From contig QCCH01000003.1 in assembly GCA_003281315.1 (NCBI GenBank), positions 114,013-178,012 on the forward strand: DNA of 64,000 bases, written 5' to 3'. Shown one piece after another: positions 47,452 to 57,417 of this stretch. Position numbers and translations under genes: made by a program. Source of the stretch: Prochlorococcus sp. AG-347-K20 (lineage in GTDB: Bacteria; Cyanobacteriota; Cyanobacteriia; PCC-6307; Cyanobiaceae). Position 1 is the first letter of the stretch. Each line of letters opens with the position of its first letter. The notes below the pieces were generated by a model. That model had not been told where the DNA came from, ran no database searches, and saw only the letters and a list, made by a program, of their open reading frames with translations.

Positions 47452-49529
47452 TGAAAAGCCAGGCTGATGTTTTTATTAATAGAGAATTAAGTTGGATTGA
47501 ATTCAATAAAAGAGTACTCCTAACTGGTATGGAAAAGGAGTACAAAATCCTAGATAAAGTAAAATTTTGTTCAATTTTTAGTAATAATCTAGATGAATTT
47601 TTTATGGTAAGGGTAGCTTCTTTAAAGGCTCAAGTTGAAGCAGGAATTACTAAAAAAAGTATTGATGGATTAACCCCTAAAGAGCAATTAACAAAAATCA
47701 ACAAAGAAGTAAAAGAATTAACTAGTCTTCAAGAAAAATATGTAAATAATGAATTAAATAATGAATTAAAGGAAAAAGGTGTAATTTTAAAAAAATATAA
47801 GGACCTAAGTGAAAATCAAAAAAATTGGTGCAATAACTTTTTTACTTCATCTATTTTTCCTTTATTAACCCCATTAGTTGTTGATCCAGCTCATCCATTC
47901 CCATTTATAAGTAATTTAAGTCTAAACTTAGCAGCTTTAATAAAGGATGGAGAAGATTCTAAAAATCAGTTTGTCAGAGTCAAAATACCAACAAAAAATA
48001 TAAATCGATTTATACAAATTCCCAATGAAATTATTCAAGATAGTGATAAAACTTCTCACGTTTTCATAAGTGTCGAAGATTTAATTGGGAATAATATAAA
48101 TACTTTATTTAACGGAATGGAATGTATAAATTACTCTTTTTTTAGAGTAACAAGAGATGCAGATTTAGAATTAAAAGAACTTGAAGCTGATGATCTTCTT
48201 CTAGCAGTTGAACAAAGTTTGCAAAAAAGAAGATTAGGTGGAGACGTGGTTAGATTAGAAGTTGAATCGAATATGCCAGAAAATATTTTAAAGTTACTTA
48301 CTGGAAGTATCTCAATTCAAGAAGAATACATATACTTTTGCAAAAGTTTATTAGGATTGGACGATTTAAATCAGCTGACAAAAATTAATAGAGATGATTT
48401 AAAAGAAAATCTGCTTGTTGGAAAAACTCACCCACAATTAAAAAATTTAGATTTGTCTGCCAATCCAAACCCGAATTCTATTTTTAAGGTACTTAGGAAA
48501 ACAAATATTCTGCTTCATCATCCCTACGACTTATTTAAAACTTCGGTGGAAGAATTTATAAATAGAGCAGCTGATGACCCACTTGTAATGGCTATAAAAA
48601 TTACTTTATATAGAGTTTCCAAGGATTCTCCTATCATCGCAGCTTTGATGAGAGCTGCAGAAAATGGAAAAGAAGTAATGACTCTTGTTGAACTAAAAGC
48701 AAGATTTGATGAAGACAACAATATTCAATGGGCAAAACAACTTGAACAAGCTGGAATTCATGTTGTATATGGAATCATAGGTTTTAAAACACATACAAAA
48801 ATAGCTTTAATAGTAAGAAAAGAAAAAGGACGATTAAGGAATTATTTTCATATTGGAACAGGAAATTATAACTCTAATACTTCAAAGTTTTATACAGATT
48901 TAGGATTGCTTTCAACTGATCCTGATATTGCATCAGATTTACTTGAATTATTTAACTACTTATCAGGTTTTTCTAAACAAAAAAGTTATCACAAGTTATT
49001 AGTTTCTCCCTCATCGATGAGAGAGAAATTTATATTTCTGATAAAGAGAGAAATTAAAAATGCAGAGAAAGGCCAAAAAGCCGAAATAATTGCAAAAATG
49101 AATTCTTTAGTAGACCCAGAAATCATTAAACTTCTTTATTTAGCTTCTGACTCAGGTGTAAAAATTAGCCTTATCATAAGAGGTATTTGTTGCTTATATC
49201 CCCAAAGAAAAAATTTAAGTGAAAATATTAAAGTCATAAGCATTATTGGCCATTTTCTTGAACACTCAAGAATTTTTTGGTTTTGTAATAACGGTGATAA
49301 TGAAGTTTTTATTGGGAGTGCAGATTGGATGAGAAGAAATCTTGATAGAAGAATAGAAGCTGTTACTCCGATAGAGGATTATGAATTGATATCTAAAATA
49401 TACTCACTTTTACAAACCTACATGAAAGATGATTACTTTTCTTGGATAATGAAGGAAGATGGTTCTTATTCGAAATATAAATCAGATTCAAAGGATAATC
49501 GTTCGCAAATTGACCTCATAGAAAAATAA
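47451..49529 (+). CDS. ppk: Polyphosphate kinase 1
   Basis: Polymerises the gamma phosphate of ATP into polyphosphate. The protein has 692 residues, normal for PPK1: N-terminal FINRELSWIEFN, head domain with PLLTPLVVDPAHPFP, and the C-terminal PLD-like halves with GFKTHTKIAL, whose His is the expected phospho-acceptor, and HIGTGNYN. In a phosphate-limited ocean cyanobacterium it serves phosphate storage (family knowledge). Its end is followed by the long leader of the sigma gene. Confidence 0.95.
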   Translation: MKSQADVFINRELSWIEFNKRVLLTGMEKEYKILDKVKFCSIFSNNLDEFFMVRVASLKAQVEAGITKKSIDGLTPKEQLTKINKEVKELTSLQEKYVNNELNNELKEKGVILKKYKDLSENQKNWCNNFFTSSIFPLLTPLVVDPAHPFPFISNLSLNLAALIKDGEDSKNQFVRVKIPTKNINRFIQIPNEIIQDSDKTSHVFISVEDLIGNNINTLFNGMECINYSFFRVTRDADLELKELEADDLLLAVEQSLQKRRLGGDVVRLEVESNMPENILKLLTGSISIQEEYIYFCKSLLGLDDLNQLTKINRDDLKENLLVGKTHPQLKNLDLSANPNPNSIFKVLRKTNILLHHPYDLFKTSVEEFINRAADDPLVMAIKITLYRVSKDSPIIAALMRAAENGKEVMTLVELKARFDEDNNIQWAKQLEQAGIHVVYGIIGFKTHTKIALIVRKEKGRLRNYFHIGTGNYNSNTSKFYTDLGLLSTDPDIASDLLELFNYLSGFSKQKSYHKLLVSPSSMREKFIFLIKREIKNAEKGQKAEIIAKMNSLVDPEIIKLLYLASDSGVKISLIIRGICCLYPQRKNLSENIKVISIIGHFLEHSRIFWFCNNGDNEVFIGSADWMRRNLDRRIEAVTPIEDYELISKIYSLLQTYMKDDYFSWIMKEDGSYSKYKSDSKDNRSQIDLIEK

Positions 49530-49738
49530 AATTAATATTGATTTTTATAACATTTTAAAAAAAAAGTTAATATTTTAAATTTTTTTTAATTTTTATAAAA
49601 TCCAATAATATCAATGGATTTCATGAAATAAGCTTTAAAAAAAAATTTTTTGTCTTTAAAATTTCAACGTAAAAGTAGTTTTTATTTCAATTTCAGTGCT
49701 AGCTTTTTAAAAAATCCATTATTTAGGAGGCCAGGGTG
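49530..49738 (+). promoter_or_regulatory. A/T-rich leader of sigma factor gene
   Basis: The longest gap in the window (209 bases). It contains A and T runs, a possible stem AAATCCA (49598-49604) with TGGATTT (49615-49621), a 12-base perfect palindrome ATTTCATGAAAT (49618-49629), and a further A/T symmetrical block near 49635-49655. At its end is TAGGAGG at 49724-49730, the most consensus-like ribosome site seen in the window at normal spacing. Promoter and leader structure for sigma regulation are an inference; a ppk terminator may also lie here. Confidence 0.45.
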
Positions 49739-50758
49739 ATGGGGATCCCTCTGGAATCTGCGAAAAGCTCTTCAGATAATAATTCTGATGAGCCAAGATT
49801 ACCAAACACTGCGGGCAAAACTCGCAAATCGAAATCCAGTCTTACGGCAAAACAAAGCCAAAAAAAATCTGGCAGACTCGCTTCAGATTCTATTGGCCAT
49901 TACTTAAGTAGCATTGGAAGAGTACCTCTTTTGACTCCAGCAGAGGAAATAGAATTAGCTCATCATGTTCAGAACATGAAAAAGTTGCTACAAATTCCTG
50001 AAACTGATAGATCGCAACGAAATCTTTATCAAATTAAGATTGGCAAAAGAGCTAGAGATAGAATGATGGCAGCTAATCTAAGGCTTGTTGTATCCGTTGC
50101 AAAAAAATACCAAAACCAAGGGCTTGAATTATTAGATCTTGTCCAAGAGGGAGCTATTGGTCTTGAAAGAGCTGTAGATAAATTTGATCCTGCTATGGGA
50201 TATAAATTTTCAACTTATGCTTACTGGTGGATTAGGCAAGGAATGACAAGGGCTATTGATAACAGTGCAAGAACAATCCGTTTGCCTATTCACATAAGTG
50301 AAAAACTATCCAAAATGAGAAGAGTCTCTAGAGAATTATCACATAAATTTGGGAGGCAACCTACCAGATTGGAAATGGCAACTGAAATGGGAATTGATCA
50401 AAAAGATTTAGAAGATTTAATTTCGCAAAGTGCTCCTTGCGCTTCCCTAGATGCTCACGCAAGAGGCGAAGAAGATAGAAGTACTCTTGGTGAACTTATA
50501 CCTGATCCAAACTGTGAAGAGCCTATGGAAGGTATGGATAGAACTATTCAAAAAGAGCATTTAGGAACTTGGCTTTCTCAATTAAATGAAAGAGAACAAA
50601 AAATAATGAAGCTTAGATTTGGCTTGGATGGTGAAGAACCATTAACACTCGCAGAAATAGGAAGACAAATTAATGTTTCACGAGAAAGAGTTAGGCAACT
50701 AGAAGCTAAAGCAATATTAAAGCTTAGAGTAATGACAACTCATCAAAGAGCAGCTTAA
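49739..50758 (+). CDS. Sigma-70 family RNA polymerase sigma factor (group 2 type)
   Basis: Directs RNA polymerase to promoters. The protein has 339 residues from ATG 49739 (GTG 49736 directly precedes it; AGGAGG at 49725-49730 favours the ATG by spacing). Region 1.2 starts at DSIGHYLSSIGRVPLL; region 2 has NLRLVVSVAKKYQ, LDLVQEGAIGLERAVDKFD and YAYWWIRQ; region 4 has the helix-turn-helix in LAEIGRQINVSRERVRQLE. The short N-terminus lacks region 1.1, and it is shorter than a principal SigA, so it is probably one of the several non-essential cyanobacterial group 2 factors. The exact paralogue is not assigned. Confidence 0.93.
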   Translation: MGIPLESAKSSSDNNSDEPRLPNTAGKTRKSKSSLTAKQSQKKSGRLASDSIGHYLSSIGRVPLLTPAEEIELAHHVQNMKKLLQIPETDRSQRNLYQIKIGKRARDRMMAANLRLVVSVAKKYQNQGLELLDLVQEGAIGLERAVDKFDPAMGYKFSTYAYWWIRQGMTRAIDNSARTIRLPIHISEKLSKMRRVSRELSHKFGRQPTRLEMATEMGIDQKDLEDLISQSAPCASLDAHARGEEDRSTLGELIPDPNCEEPMEGMDRTIQKEHLGTWLSQLNEREQKIMKLRFGLDGEEPLTLAEIGRQINVSRERVRQLEAKAILKLRVMTTHQRAA

Positions 50759-50763
50759 CCAAA

Positions 50764-51405
50764 TTGATAAAATTTACTGTAATTTTATTTTATTTATTTT
50801 CAATATTTTTAATATCAATAGTTTTTAAAAAATATAATGAAGATAGCAGAGAAATCGTCAGGAAAATAATACATATTGGAATAGGACCTTTAATACCAAT
50901 TGCTCAATCTTTAAAAATTAATCAAAACTCTGCCCTAATTTTTACAGGAATTATTTCATTAATGGTTTTCATAAATTACACGTATAAATTATTTCCAACA
51001 ATTGAGGATGTTGAGAGAAAGAGTTATGGAACATTGTTTTATTGTCTAAGTTTATTTATTTTGATTTATCTTTTCTGGGATAAAGATCCATATGCATTAA
51101 TTAGTGGATTTTTCATAATGACTTTTGGTGATGGATTAGCTGGGTTAATAGGAAAAAGCTTTGACTCGAAGAGTTGGATTTTTTTTAAACAAAAAAAATC
51201 TTTACTTGGTACTATGACAATGTTTTTAACAAGTTTGATAGTAGTTTGCTCAATAGGATACGCCCAACAAAATAGTCTGAATTTAAATTATTTTACAATA
51301 GCTCTTTTTGCGACTTTGCTCGAACAATTTAGTGTTTTAGGAATAGATAATTTGATTGTTCCAATTTCTTCAGCATTATTTTTTAATTTTTTTATAACAA
51401 GCTAA
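50764..51405 (+). CDS. Phytol/dolichol kinase-like membrane protein
   Basis: A 213-residue membrane protein from a TTG start five bases after the sigma gene. It has six or so hydrophobic segments. The motif REIVRKIIHIGIG near residue 29 and FGDGLAGLIG near 121 match the SEC59/VTE5 family of CTP-dependent polyprenol kinases. Phytol kinase recycles chlorophyll phytol for tocopherol and chlorophyll in plants and cyanobacteria. Substrate here is unproven. Its final 14 bases overlap the DAHP synthase gene on the opposite strand. Confidence 0.82.
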   Translation: MIKFTVILFYLFSIFLISIVFKKYNEDSREIVRKIIHIGIGPLIPIAQSLKINQNSALIFTGIISLMVFINYTYKLFPTIEDVERKSYGTLFYCLSLFILIYLFWDKDPYALISGFFIMTFGDGLAGLIGKSFDSKSWIFFKQKKSLLGTMTMFLTSLIVVCSIGYAQQNSLNLNYFTIALFATLLEQFSVLGIDNLIVPISSALFFNFFITS

Positions 51406-52465
51406 GTGAATTGTATAAAATAGCTAGTAATTTCTGTGTTGTTTCTATATCAATACATGCATCTGTAATACTTCTGCCAAACTGGAGATCTTCTTTTTTT
51501 AAAAGTTTTTGATTTCCTTCCTTCAAATGACTTTCAAGCATAACTCCTAAAATATTTTTTTCACCATTACTAATTTGAGAAGCTACATTTTTTAGTACTT
51601 CCGACTGTTTTCGAAAGTCTTTATTCGAATTTCCATGACTACAATCAATCATCACTTTATGGGGAAGATTACATTGCCTCAATTCAGCTGAAATTCTATT
51701 GACATGATCACTTTCGAAATTTGGGCCTTTTGAACCGCCCCTTAAAACTATATGTCCATCTGGATTTCCTGTAGTATTAACTATAGAAGCCATTCCATTT
51801 TCGTTTACACCTAAAAAATGATGAGATTTTGAAGCTGACTGCATTGCATTAATTGCAGTAGTAAAAGAACCGTCAGTTCCATTTTTAAAACCTATAGGCA
51901 TTGATAATCCTGATGCCATTTCCCTATGGGTTTGACTTTCTGTAGTCCGCGCACCTATAGCTGTCCAACTTATTAAATCGGCAATGTATTGAGGAACAAT
52001 TGGATCTAGCAATTCTGTAGCAGAAGGTATACCGCGAGTTGCTAAATATGAAAGCAAAGTTCTTGCCCTTCTTAAACCAGTATTAATATCATAAGAATCA
52101 TCTAGATGAGGATCATTTATCAATCCCTTCCAGCCAATGGTTGTTCTTGGTTTTTCAAAATATACCCGCATGATTATTTCTAATTTATCTTTATAAATTT
52201 CTCGGAAATTTTGAATGTATTTTGAATATTCCTTTGCCGCCTCTAGATCATGAATTGAACAAGGTCCCACAATAACTAAAAGTTTATGACCATTATGATG
52301 CAAAATATTTTGTATCGATCTTCTTGTTTTAGATACTGTATTAGCAGAGGCGTGATCCAAAGGTATATCATTATGTAATCTGCTTGGAGGTATTAATGGA
52401 CGTGTTTCAACAACATGTAAATCTGATGTCTTTTCTAAAGCTGAATTATTTGATGATGTCGTCAT
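51392..52465 (-). CDS. 3-deoxy-7-phosphoheptulonate synthase (class I)
   Basis: First shikimate-pathway enzyme, joining phosphoenolpyruvate and erythrose 4-phosphate. The protein has 357 residues, of the AroF/AroG/AroH type: LVIVGPCSIHD near residue 64, RVYFEKPRTT(I)GWKG, and RGG...NF with IDCSHGNSNK near the C-terminus, which holds metal ligands. The N-terminal 45 residues are the region that sets feedback in this class; the effector cannot be read. A second entry gene for the same pathway, aroE, is at 60523. Confidence 0.95.
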   Translation of the reverse strand: MTTSSNNSALEKTSDLHVVETRPLIPPSRLHNDIPLDHASANTVSKTRRSIQNILHHNGHKLLVIVGPCSIHDLEAAKEYSKYIQNFREIYKDKLEIIMRVYFEKPRTTIGWKGLINDPHLDDSYDINTGLRRARTLLSYLATRGIPSATELLDPIVPQYIADLISWTAIGARTTESQTHREMASGLSMPIGFKNGTDGSFTTAINAMQSASKSHHFLGVNENGMASIVNTTGNPDGHIVLRGGSKGPNFESDHVNRISAELRQCNLPHKVMIDCSHGNSNKDFRKQSEVLKNVASQISNGEKNILGVMLESHLKEGNQKLLKKEDLQFGRSITDACIDIETTQKLLAILYNSLSLL

Positions 52466-52562
52466 TGATTAATTAAGAAGTTTGAATATTTAAAAAAGCA
52501 TTTATGAATACTCTCCTTTTCAATATTAAAAATAACAATAGATTAGGCATTACACCTTACTA

Positions 52563-55136
52563 ATGAAGAATTTGGAAACATTGCTAAAAGATTATGCGGA
52601 TCACGTAGCTGAAAGAGCTAGTAAAGGTATACCTCCTTTACCTTTAAATCCTGAGCAAACAAATTGTATTACACAATTATTGGAACAAGATAGTATTTAC
52701 GATTCATCATATTTACTTGATTTACTAATAAATAGAGTACCACCAGGAGTTGATGAGGCTGCTTATGTAAAAGCAAGCTGGCTTACAGCTATTGTTAATT
52801 CCGAAAAATATTGCAAATCAATTAACCCCGAAAAAGCAATTGAAATACTAGGAACAATGATAGGCGGATACAATGTAAATTCTTTGGTTGAAATAATTAA
52901 AGGAGAAAATAGTTTACTTGCAAAAAAAGCAGCAGAAGTTTTAAAAAATATTATTCTTGTTTACGACTCAGCTAATGAAATTTATGAATTATCTCAAAAT
53001 AATATTTATGCAAAAGAAGTTGTAAATAGTTGGGCAAATGCAGAATGGTTCATGAATAAAAAAGTTTTGGAGAAAGAGATTACTTGTTTAGTTTTTAAAG
53101 TTGACGGTGAGACAAATACAGACGACTTATCTCCAGCTGTACATGCAACAACACGCCCGGATATTCCGATGCATGCATTAGCCATGTTGGAATTTAAAAA
53201 ACCTGATGGTCTCAAGATTCTTGATAATTTAAAAAAACAAAATTTACCGATAGCTTATGTTGGAGATGTTGTTGGAACAGGAAGTTCTAGAAAATCTGCT
53301 ATTAATTCACTCATTTGGCATATAGGAGAAGATATCGCTTTTGTTCCCAACAAAAAAACAGGTGGAATAATAATTGGTAGCAAAATAGCCCCAATTTTCT
53401 TTAATACTGCACAAGATTCAGGAGCTTTTCCTATAGAAGCTGACGTATCTCATATGAAAACAGGAGATTGTATTAAAATATATCCTTATCAGGGGATTAT
53501 TAAAAAAATTGAAAAAGATTCAAATACTGAAGAATTAATAAGCAAATTCGACTTATTTCCATCAACTCTTACTGATGAAATTCAAGCTGGCGGAAGAATT
53601 AATCTTATGATTGGAAGATCTCTTACGGACAAAATTAGAAACAAATTAGATTATCAACCGAGTGAAATATTTACCAGACCACATAATCCCACTGAAAGTA
53701 GTGCAGGCTTTACTCAAGCTCAAAAAATAGTAGGCAAAGCTTGCGGTTTAGATGGGGTTAGGCCAGGAATGACCTGTGAACCCATTATGACCACAGTTGG
53801 TAGTCAAGATACTACAGGGCCAATGACTAGAGATGAACTAAAAGAACTAGCTTGTTTAGGATTTACTGCAGATTTAGTAATGCAAAGTTTTTGTCATACA
53901 GCTGCATATCCTAAACCAGTAGATCTAGTTACCCATAAAGAATTACCTGATTTTATATCTCAAAGAGGTGGAGTAGCTCTTAAGCCTGGAGACGGCATAA
54001 TTCATAGCTGGCTTAACAGAATGCTTCTCCCTGATACTGTTGGCACAGGTGGAGATAGTCATACAAGATTTCCTCTTGGAATTTCATTTCCTGGAGGCTC
54101 GGGCATCGTTGCCTTTGCCGCTGCAATAGGATCAATGCCATTAAATATGCCGGAATCTGTGCTGGTTAAATTTAAGGGAGAATTATTATCAGGAATTACT
54201 CTTAGAGATTTAGTAAATGCAATCCCTCTCTTCGCAATTAAAAAAGGACTCTTAACTGTTGAGAAAGAAAATAAAAAAAATATATTCAACGGGAAAATTA
54301 TGGAGATTGAGGGATTACCAAACCTAAAACTTGAACAAGCTTTTGAACTTACTGATGCTACTGCAGAACGCTCATGCGCTGGTAGCACTATACTTTTATC
54401 CCAAGAAACAGTTCAAGAATACTTAAGAAGCAATATTTGCCTGCTAGAAAAAATGATCGATAGTAATTATGAAGATTCAAAATCAATTTCAAGAAGAATA
54501 AATGATATGAAAAATTGGTTAAAAAAACCATCATTAATTCAACCAGATTCGAACGCTCAGTATGACGAAATCATTGAAATTGATTTAGCAAAAGTGACAC
54601 AACCTATAGTTGCTTGCCCTAATGATCCAGATAATGTAAAAGAAATCACTGATGTTGCAAATACAAATATTGACGAAGTTTTTATAGGTTCTTGCATGAC
54701 AAATATTGGTCATTACAGGGCAGCTGCGAAAGTTCTTGAAGGTGTACAAAATTTAAAAGCTAAATTATGGATTTGTCCACCAACAAAAATGGATGAAGAA
54801 ACTCTTAAAGATGAAGGCTACTATAGAATATTCGAAAATTGTGGTGCAAGATTAGAGTTACCAGGCTGTTCTTTATGTATGGGAAATCAAGCTAGAGTTG
54901 ATGAAGGTTCTGTAGTATTTTCTACTAGTACAAGAAATTTTGACAATAGACTTGGCAAGAATGCGCAAGTATTTTTAGGGAGTGCAGAATTAGCAGCAGT
55001 TTGCGCACTGCTTGGAAGAATTCCTGAAATAGAAGAATATCAGGATATTACTAAAAATAAAATTAATCCATATTCAGAGGAACTTTATCGTTATCTTCAA
55101 TTTGATGAAATAAACGATTTCAGCTTGTCAAAGTAA
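52563..55136 (+). CDS. acnB: Aconitate hydratase B
   Basis: [4Fe-4S] enzyme interconverting citrate and isocitrate; 857 residues, the AcnB length and domain order with a HEAT-like domain first, then the swivel domain, then the catalytic part. Cluster-region Cys are in SCMTNIGHYR and PGCSLCMGNQ, and the first in SFCHTAAYPKP. The N-terminal start of 52563 fits AcnB (KDYADHVAERASKGIPPLPL). In an organism with an incomplete or modified TCA cycle it supplies 2-oxoglutarate for nitrogen assimilation. The ClC gene starts nine bases downstream. Confidence 0.96.
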   Translation: MKNLETLLKDYADHVAERASKGIPPLPLNPEQTNCITQLLEQDSIYDSSYLLDLLINRVPPGVDEAAYVKASWLTAIVNSEKYCKSINPEKAIEILGTMIGGYNVNSLVEIIKGENSLLAKKAAEVLKNIILVYDSANEIYELSQNNIYAKEVVNSWANAEWFMNKKVLEKEITCLVFKVDGETNTDDLSPAVHATTRPDIPMHALAMLEFKKPDGLKILDNLKKQNLPIAYVGDVVGTGSSRKSAINSLIWHIGEDIAFVPNKKTGGIIIGSKIAPIFFNTAQDSGAFPIEADVSHMKTGDCIKIYPYQGIIKKIEKDSNTEELISKFDLFPSTLTDEIQAGGRINLMIGRSLTDKIRNKLDYQPSEIFTRPHNPTESSAGFTQAQKIVGKACGLDGVRPGMTCEPIMTTVGSQDTTGPMTRDELKELACLGFTADLVMQSFCHTAAYPKPVDLVTHKELPDFISQRGGVALKPGDGIIHSWLNRMLLPDTVGTGGDSHTRFPLGISFPGGSGIVAFAAAIGSMPLNMPESVLVKFKGELLSGITLRDLVNAIPLFAIKKGLLTVEKENKKNIFNGKIMEIEGLPNLKLEQAFELTDATAERSCAGSTILLSQETVQEYLRSNICLLEKMIDSNYEDSKSISRRINDMKNWLKKPSLIQPDSNAQYDEIIEIDLAKVTQPIVACPNDPDNVKEITDVANTNIDEVFIGSCMTNIGHYRAAAKVLEGVQNLKAKLWICPPTKMDEETLKDEGYYRIFENCGARLELPGCSLCMGNQARVDEGSVVFSTSTRNFDNRLGKNAQVFLGSAELAAVCALLGRIPEIEEYQDITKNKINPYSEELYRYLQFDEINDFSLSK

Positions 55137-55145
55137 TCATGGACT

Positions 55146-56504
55146 ATGCCAAACCTTATAAAAGATAATATTCAAAAAACAAGTAATAATTCTTCTCGTA
55201 CCATCAAAAAATTATTAAAACAAAGATTCCTAGTCGTTGTTTTTTCGCTCCTGTTAACAGGTTTAGGAGCCTCAATTACAAGCATATTTTTTAAAACTGG
55301 AATTTACTTTATTAATAATTGGAGATTAGCATTATTAGACCAATTCCCATCTATTGCAGTCTTACCTATTTTTGGAGCTCTTGGAGGAGCCATTGCAGGA
55401 TATTTGATCAAACATATAGCACCTGCTGCAAAAGGTTCAGGTGTAAGTCAAATCATGGGGTTCTTAAGGCATAAAAAAGTTCCAATGAATATAAAAGTAG
55501 GATTAGTAAAGCTCATATCAGGAATTATTGCTATTGGTAGTGGATTCCCTTTAGGACCGGAAGGTCCATCAGTTCAAATGGGAGGATCAGTAGCTTGGCA
55601 AATGGCCAAGTGGCTCAAAGCTCCTAAAGCTTTCAGAAGAGTAATAGTAGCAGCAGGGGGTGGCGCTGGAATAGCTGCAGTATTTAGCGCTCCATTAGGA
55701 GGATTTATCTATGCGATAGAAGAGTTATTAAACTCAGCTAGACCAGTAATTTTGCTACTAGTAGTAATCACAACTTTCATTGCAGATTCATCTGCTGATA
55801 TTATTCAAGCCTTGGGTTTAGATCCTAACGCAGGAGGCTTTGATTTTAACCTCGGATTTTTAATCCAAAAAGAATATGATCCATCAGTTTTTTTCTTACC
55901 TATAGATTTTATTTACCTAGTTTTACTTGGAATAATTATTGGTATTTTTGCAGAATTGTATAGCAGATTTGTTTTGTTAATGCAAAATCTTGGAAAGAAG
56001 TGGTATAAAAATAAATTTGTTTTAAAGATGATTATCTGTGGACTTATTTTAGGAAGTATCTATGCTTTTTTACCCAGTACATTTCATAATTTAGATGAAT
56101 TACAGAAAATAATAGCTGAACAAAATACTAGTATTGGAATTGCTTTATTAGCAGTTTTAGTATTATTTATCACGACAGGTTTAGCTGCAGCATCTGGAGC
56201 TCCTGGAGGATTGTTCTATCCAATGCTTACTTTAGGAGGGTCTATCGGACTAATAATGGGAAGCTGGGTGGAAATTGCGACAGGACATGCACCAAGTACA
56301 TACATTTTTGCGGGAATGGGAGCTTTCGTAGCAGGATGTTCGAGAACACCAATAACAGCAATGTTTCTAGCTTTTGCTTTAACAAAAAATTTATTAATAA
56401 TGAAACCTGTGTTAATCAGCTGCATTGCCAGTTTCTTGATAGCAAGAGCTTTTAATGAAGAATCAATTTATGAAAGACAAATAAAAATAGAATTAGAAGA
56501 CTAA
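55146..56504 (+). CDS. ClC-family chloride channel or H+/Cl- antiporter
   Basis: A 452-residue membrane protein. The selectivity segments are all seen: KGSGV at 96-100, GSGFPLGPEGP (131-141) with the gating Glu139, GIAAVFSAPLGG at 175-186, and APGGLFYPML later. A second Glu193 in AIEELLNSARP matches the proton-path glutamate of E. coli ClC-ec1, so an antiporter rather than a pure channel is more likely (inference). No CBS domain is attached. Confidence 0.92.
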   Translation: MPNLIKDNIQKTSNNSSRTIKKLLKQRFLVVVFSLLLTGLGASITSIFFKTGIYFINNWRLALLDQFPSIAVLPIFGALGGAIAGYLIKHIAPAAKGSGVSQIMGFLRHKKVPMNIKVGLVKLISGIIAIGSGFPLGPEGPSVQMGGSVAWQMAKWLKAPKAFRRVIVAAGGGAGIAAVFSAPLGGFIYAIEELLNSARPVILLLVVITTFIADSSADIIQALGLDPNAGGFDFNLGFLIQKEYDPSVFFLPIDFIYLVLLGIIIGIFAELYSRFVLLMQNLGKKWYKNKFVLKMIICGLILGSIYAFLPSTFHNLDELQKIIAEQNTSIGIALLAVLVLFITTGLAAASGAPGGLFYPMLTLGGSIGLIMGSWVEIATGHAPSTYIFAGMGAFVAGCSRTPITAMFLAFALTKNLLIMKPVLISCIASFLIARAFNEESIYERQIKIELED

Positions 56505-56514
56505 AAAACTATCT

Positions 56515-57369
56515 TCAATCAAAAACAGCAGTTTTGCTGTTATAAACAAATACTTGATGATTCAGGTGTAATCTAACTGCTCTTGCTAAAGCTATTCTTT
56601 CAATATCTCTTCCTTTTCTAATCAAATCATCAACTTCATCCCTATGACTTACATTAACTGTGCATTGCTCAATTATCGGGCCTTCATCAAGATCTTCAGT
56701 AACATAGTGAGCAGTAGCACCAATTAATTTAACACCTCTCTTCCAAGCTCGATGATATGGTTGCCCGCCCTTAAATGCAGGCAAGAAAGAATGATGGATA
56801 TTTATTATTGAAGAAAACTTTTTTAAAAAAGAGTCACTCAAAATTTGCATATATTTGGCTAATACAACAAGATCAATTTCATATTCTTTTAATAAATTTA
56901 AAAATTGATCTTCAACAATAAATTTATCAGTTTTAAACGTATCAACATGGACAAATTTTGCATTAAAGTCATTTGCAATATTTTCAAGTTCAGAATGATT
57001 TGAAATTATTAACGGGACTTTCATTTTGAGTTCTCCATTCCTTACTCGCCAAAGTAAATCAATTAAACAATGATTTTGTTTACTCACGAAAATAGCAACA
57101 TTTGGAATTTCATCAGAATAATTTACGTTAAATTTTCCATTTACTTCGTCTACAATTTTTTCAAATTCTTTATAAATTTCATCTCTATTCAAAGATTCAT
57201 TGTTGCTATTCCATTCAATTCGACTAAGAAACAAACCCGCATCTTGATCTGTATGATGATCAGAATGTTTTATGTTGCCACCATATTTTGCAATCCAACT
57301 TGTAAGTAAACTTACTAGGCCAGGACGATCGGGACAAACAATTTTGAATATAATTGAAGGATGTTCCAA
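56515..57369 (-). CDS. purU: Formyltetrahydrofolate deformylase
   Basis: Hydrolyses 10-formyl-THF to formate and THF, balancing one-carbon pools and glycine. The protein has 284 residues with an N-terminal ACT domain (FKIVCPDRPGLVSLL) and a C-terminal formyltransferase-like catalytic domain holding the N-H-D triad in NIHHSFLPAFKG and TEDLDEGPI. The ThiO-like gene starts 48 bases away on the other strand. The gcv genes in this window feed the same folate pool. Confidence 0.95.
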   Translation of the reverse strand: MEHPSIIFKIVCPDRPGLVSLLTSWIAKYGGNIKHSDHHTDQDAGLFLSRIEWNSNNESLNRDEIYKEFEKIVDEVNGKFNVNYSDEIPNVAIFVSKQNHCLIDLLWRVRNGELKMKVPLIISNHSELENIANDFNAKFVHVDTFKTDKFIVEDQFLNLLKEYEIDLVVLAKYMQILSDSFLKKFSSIINIHHSFLPAFKGGQPYHRAWKRGVKLIGATAHYVTEDLDEGPIIEQCTVNVSHRDEVDDLIRKGRDIERIALARAVRLHLNHQVFVYNSKTAVFD

Positions 57370-57417
57370 AAATTCTTTAACTATTAAGTCAAATAAGCAA
57401 GTATCTCTAATATATCA

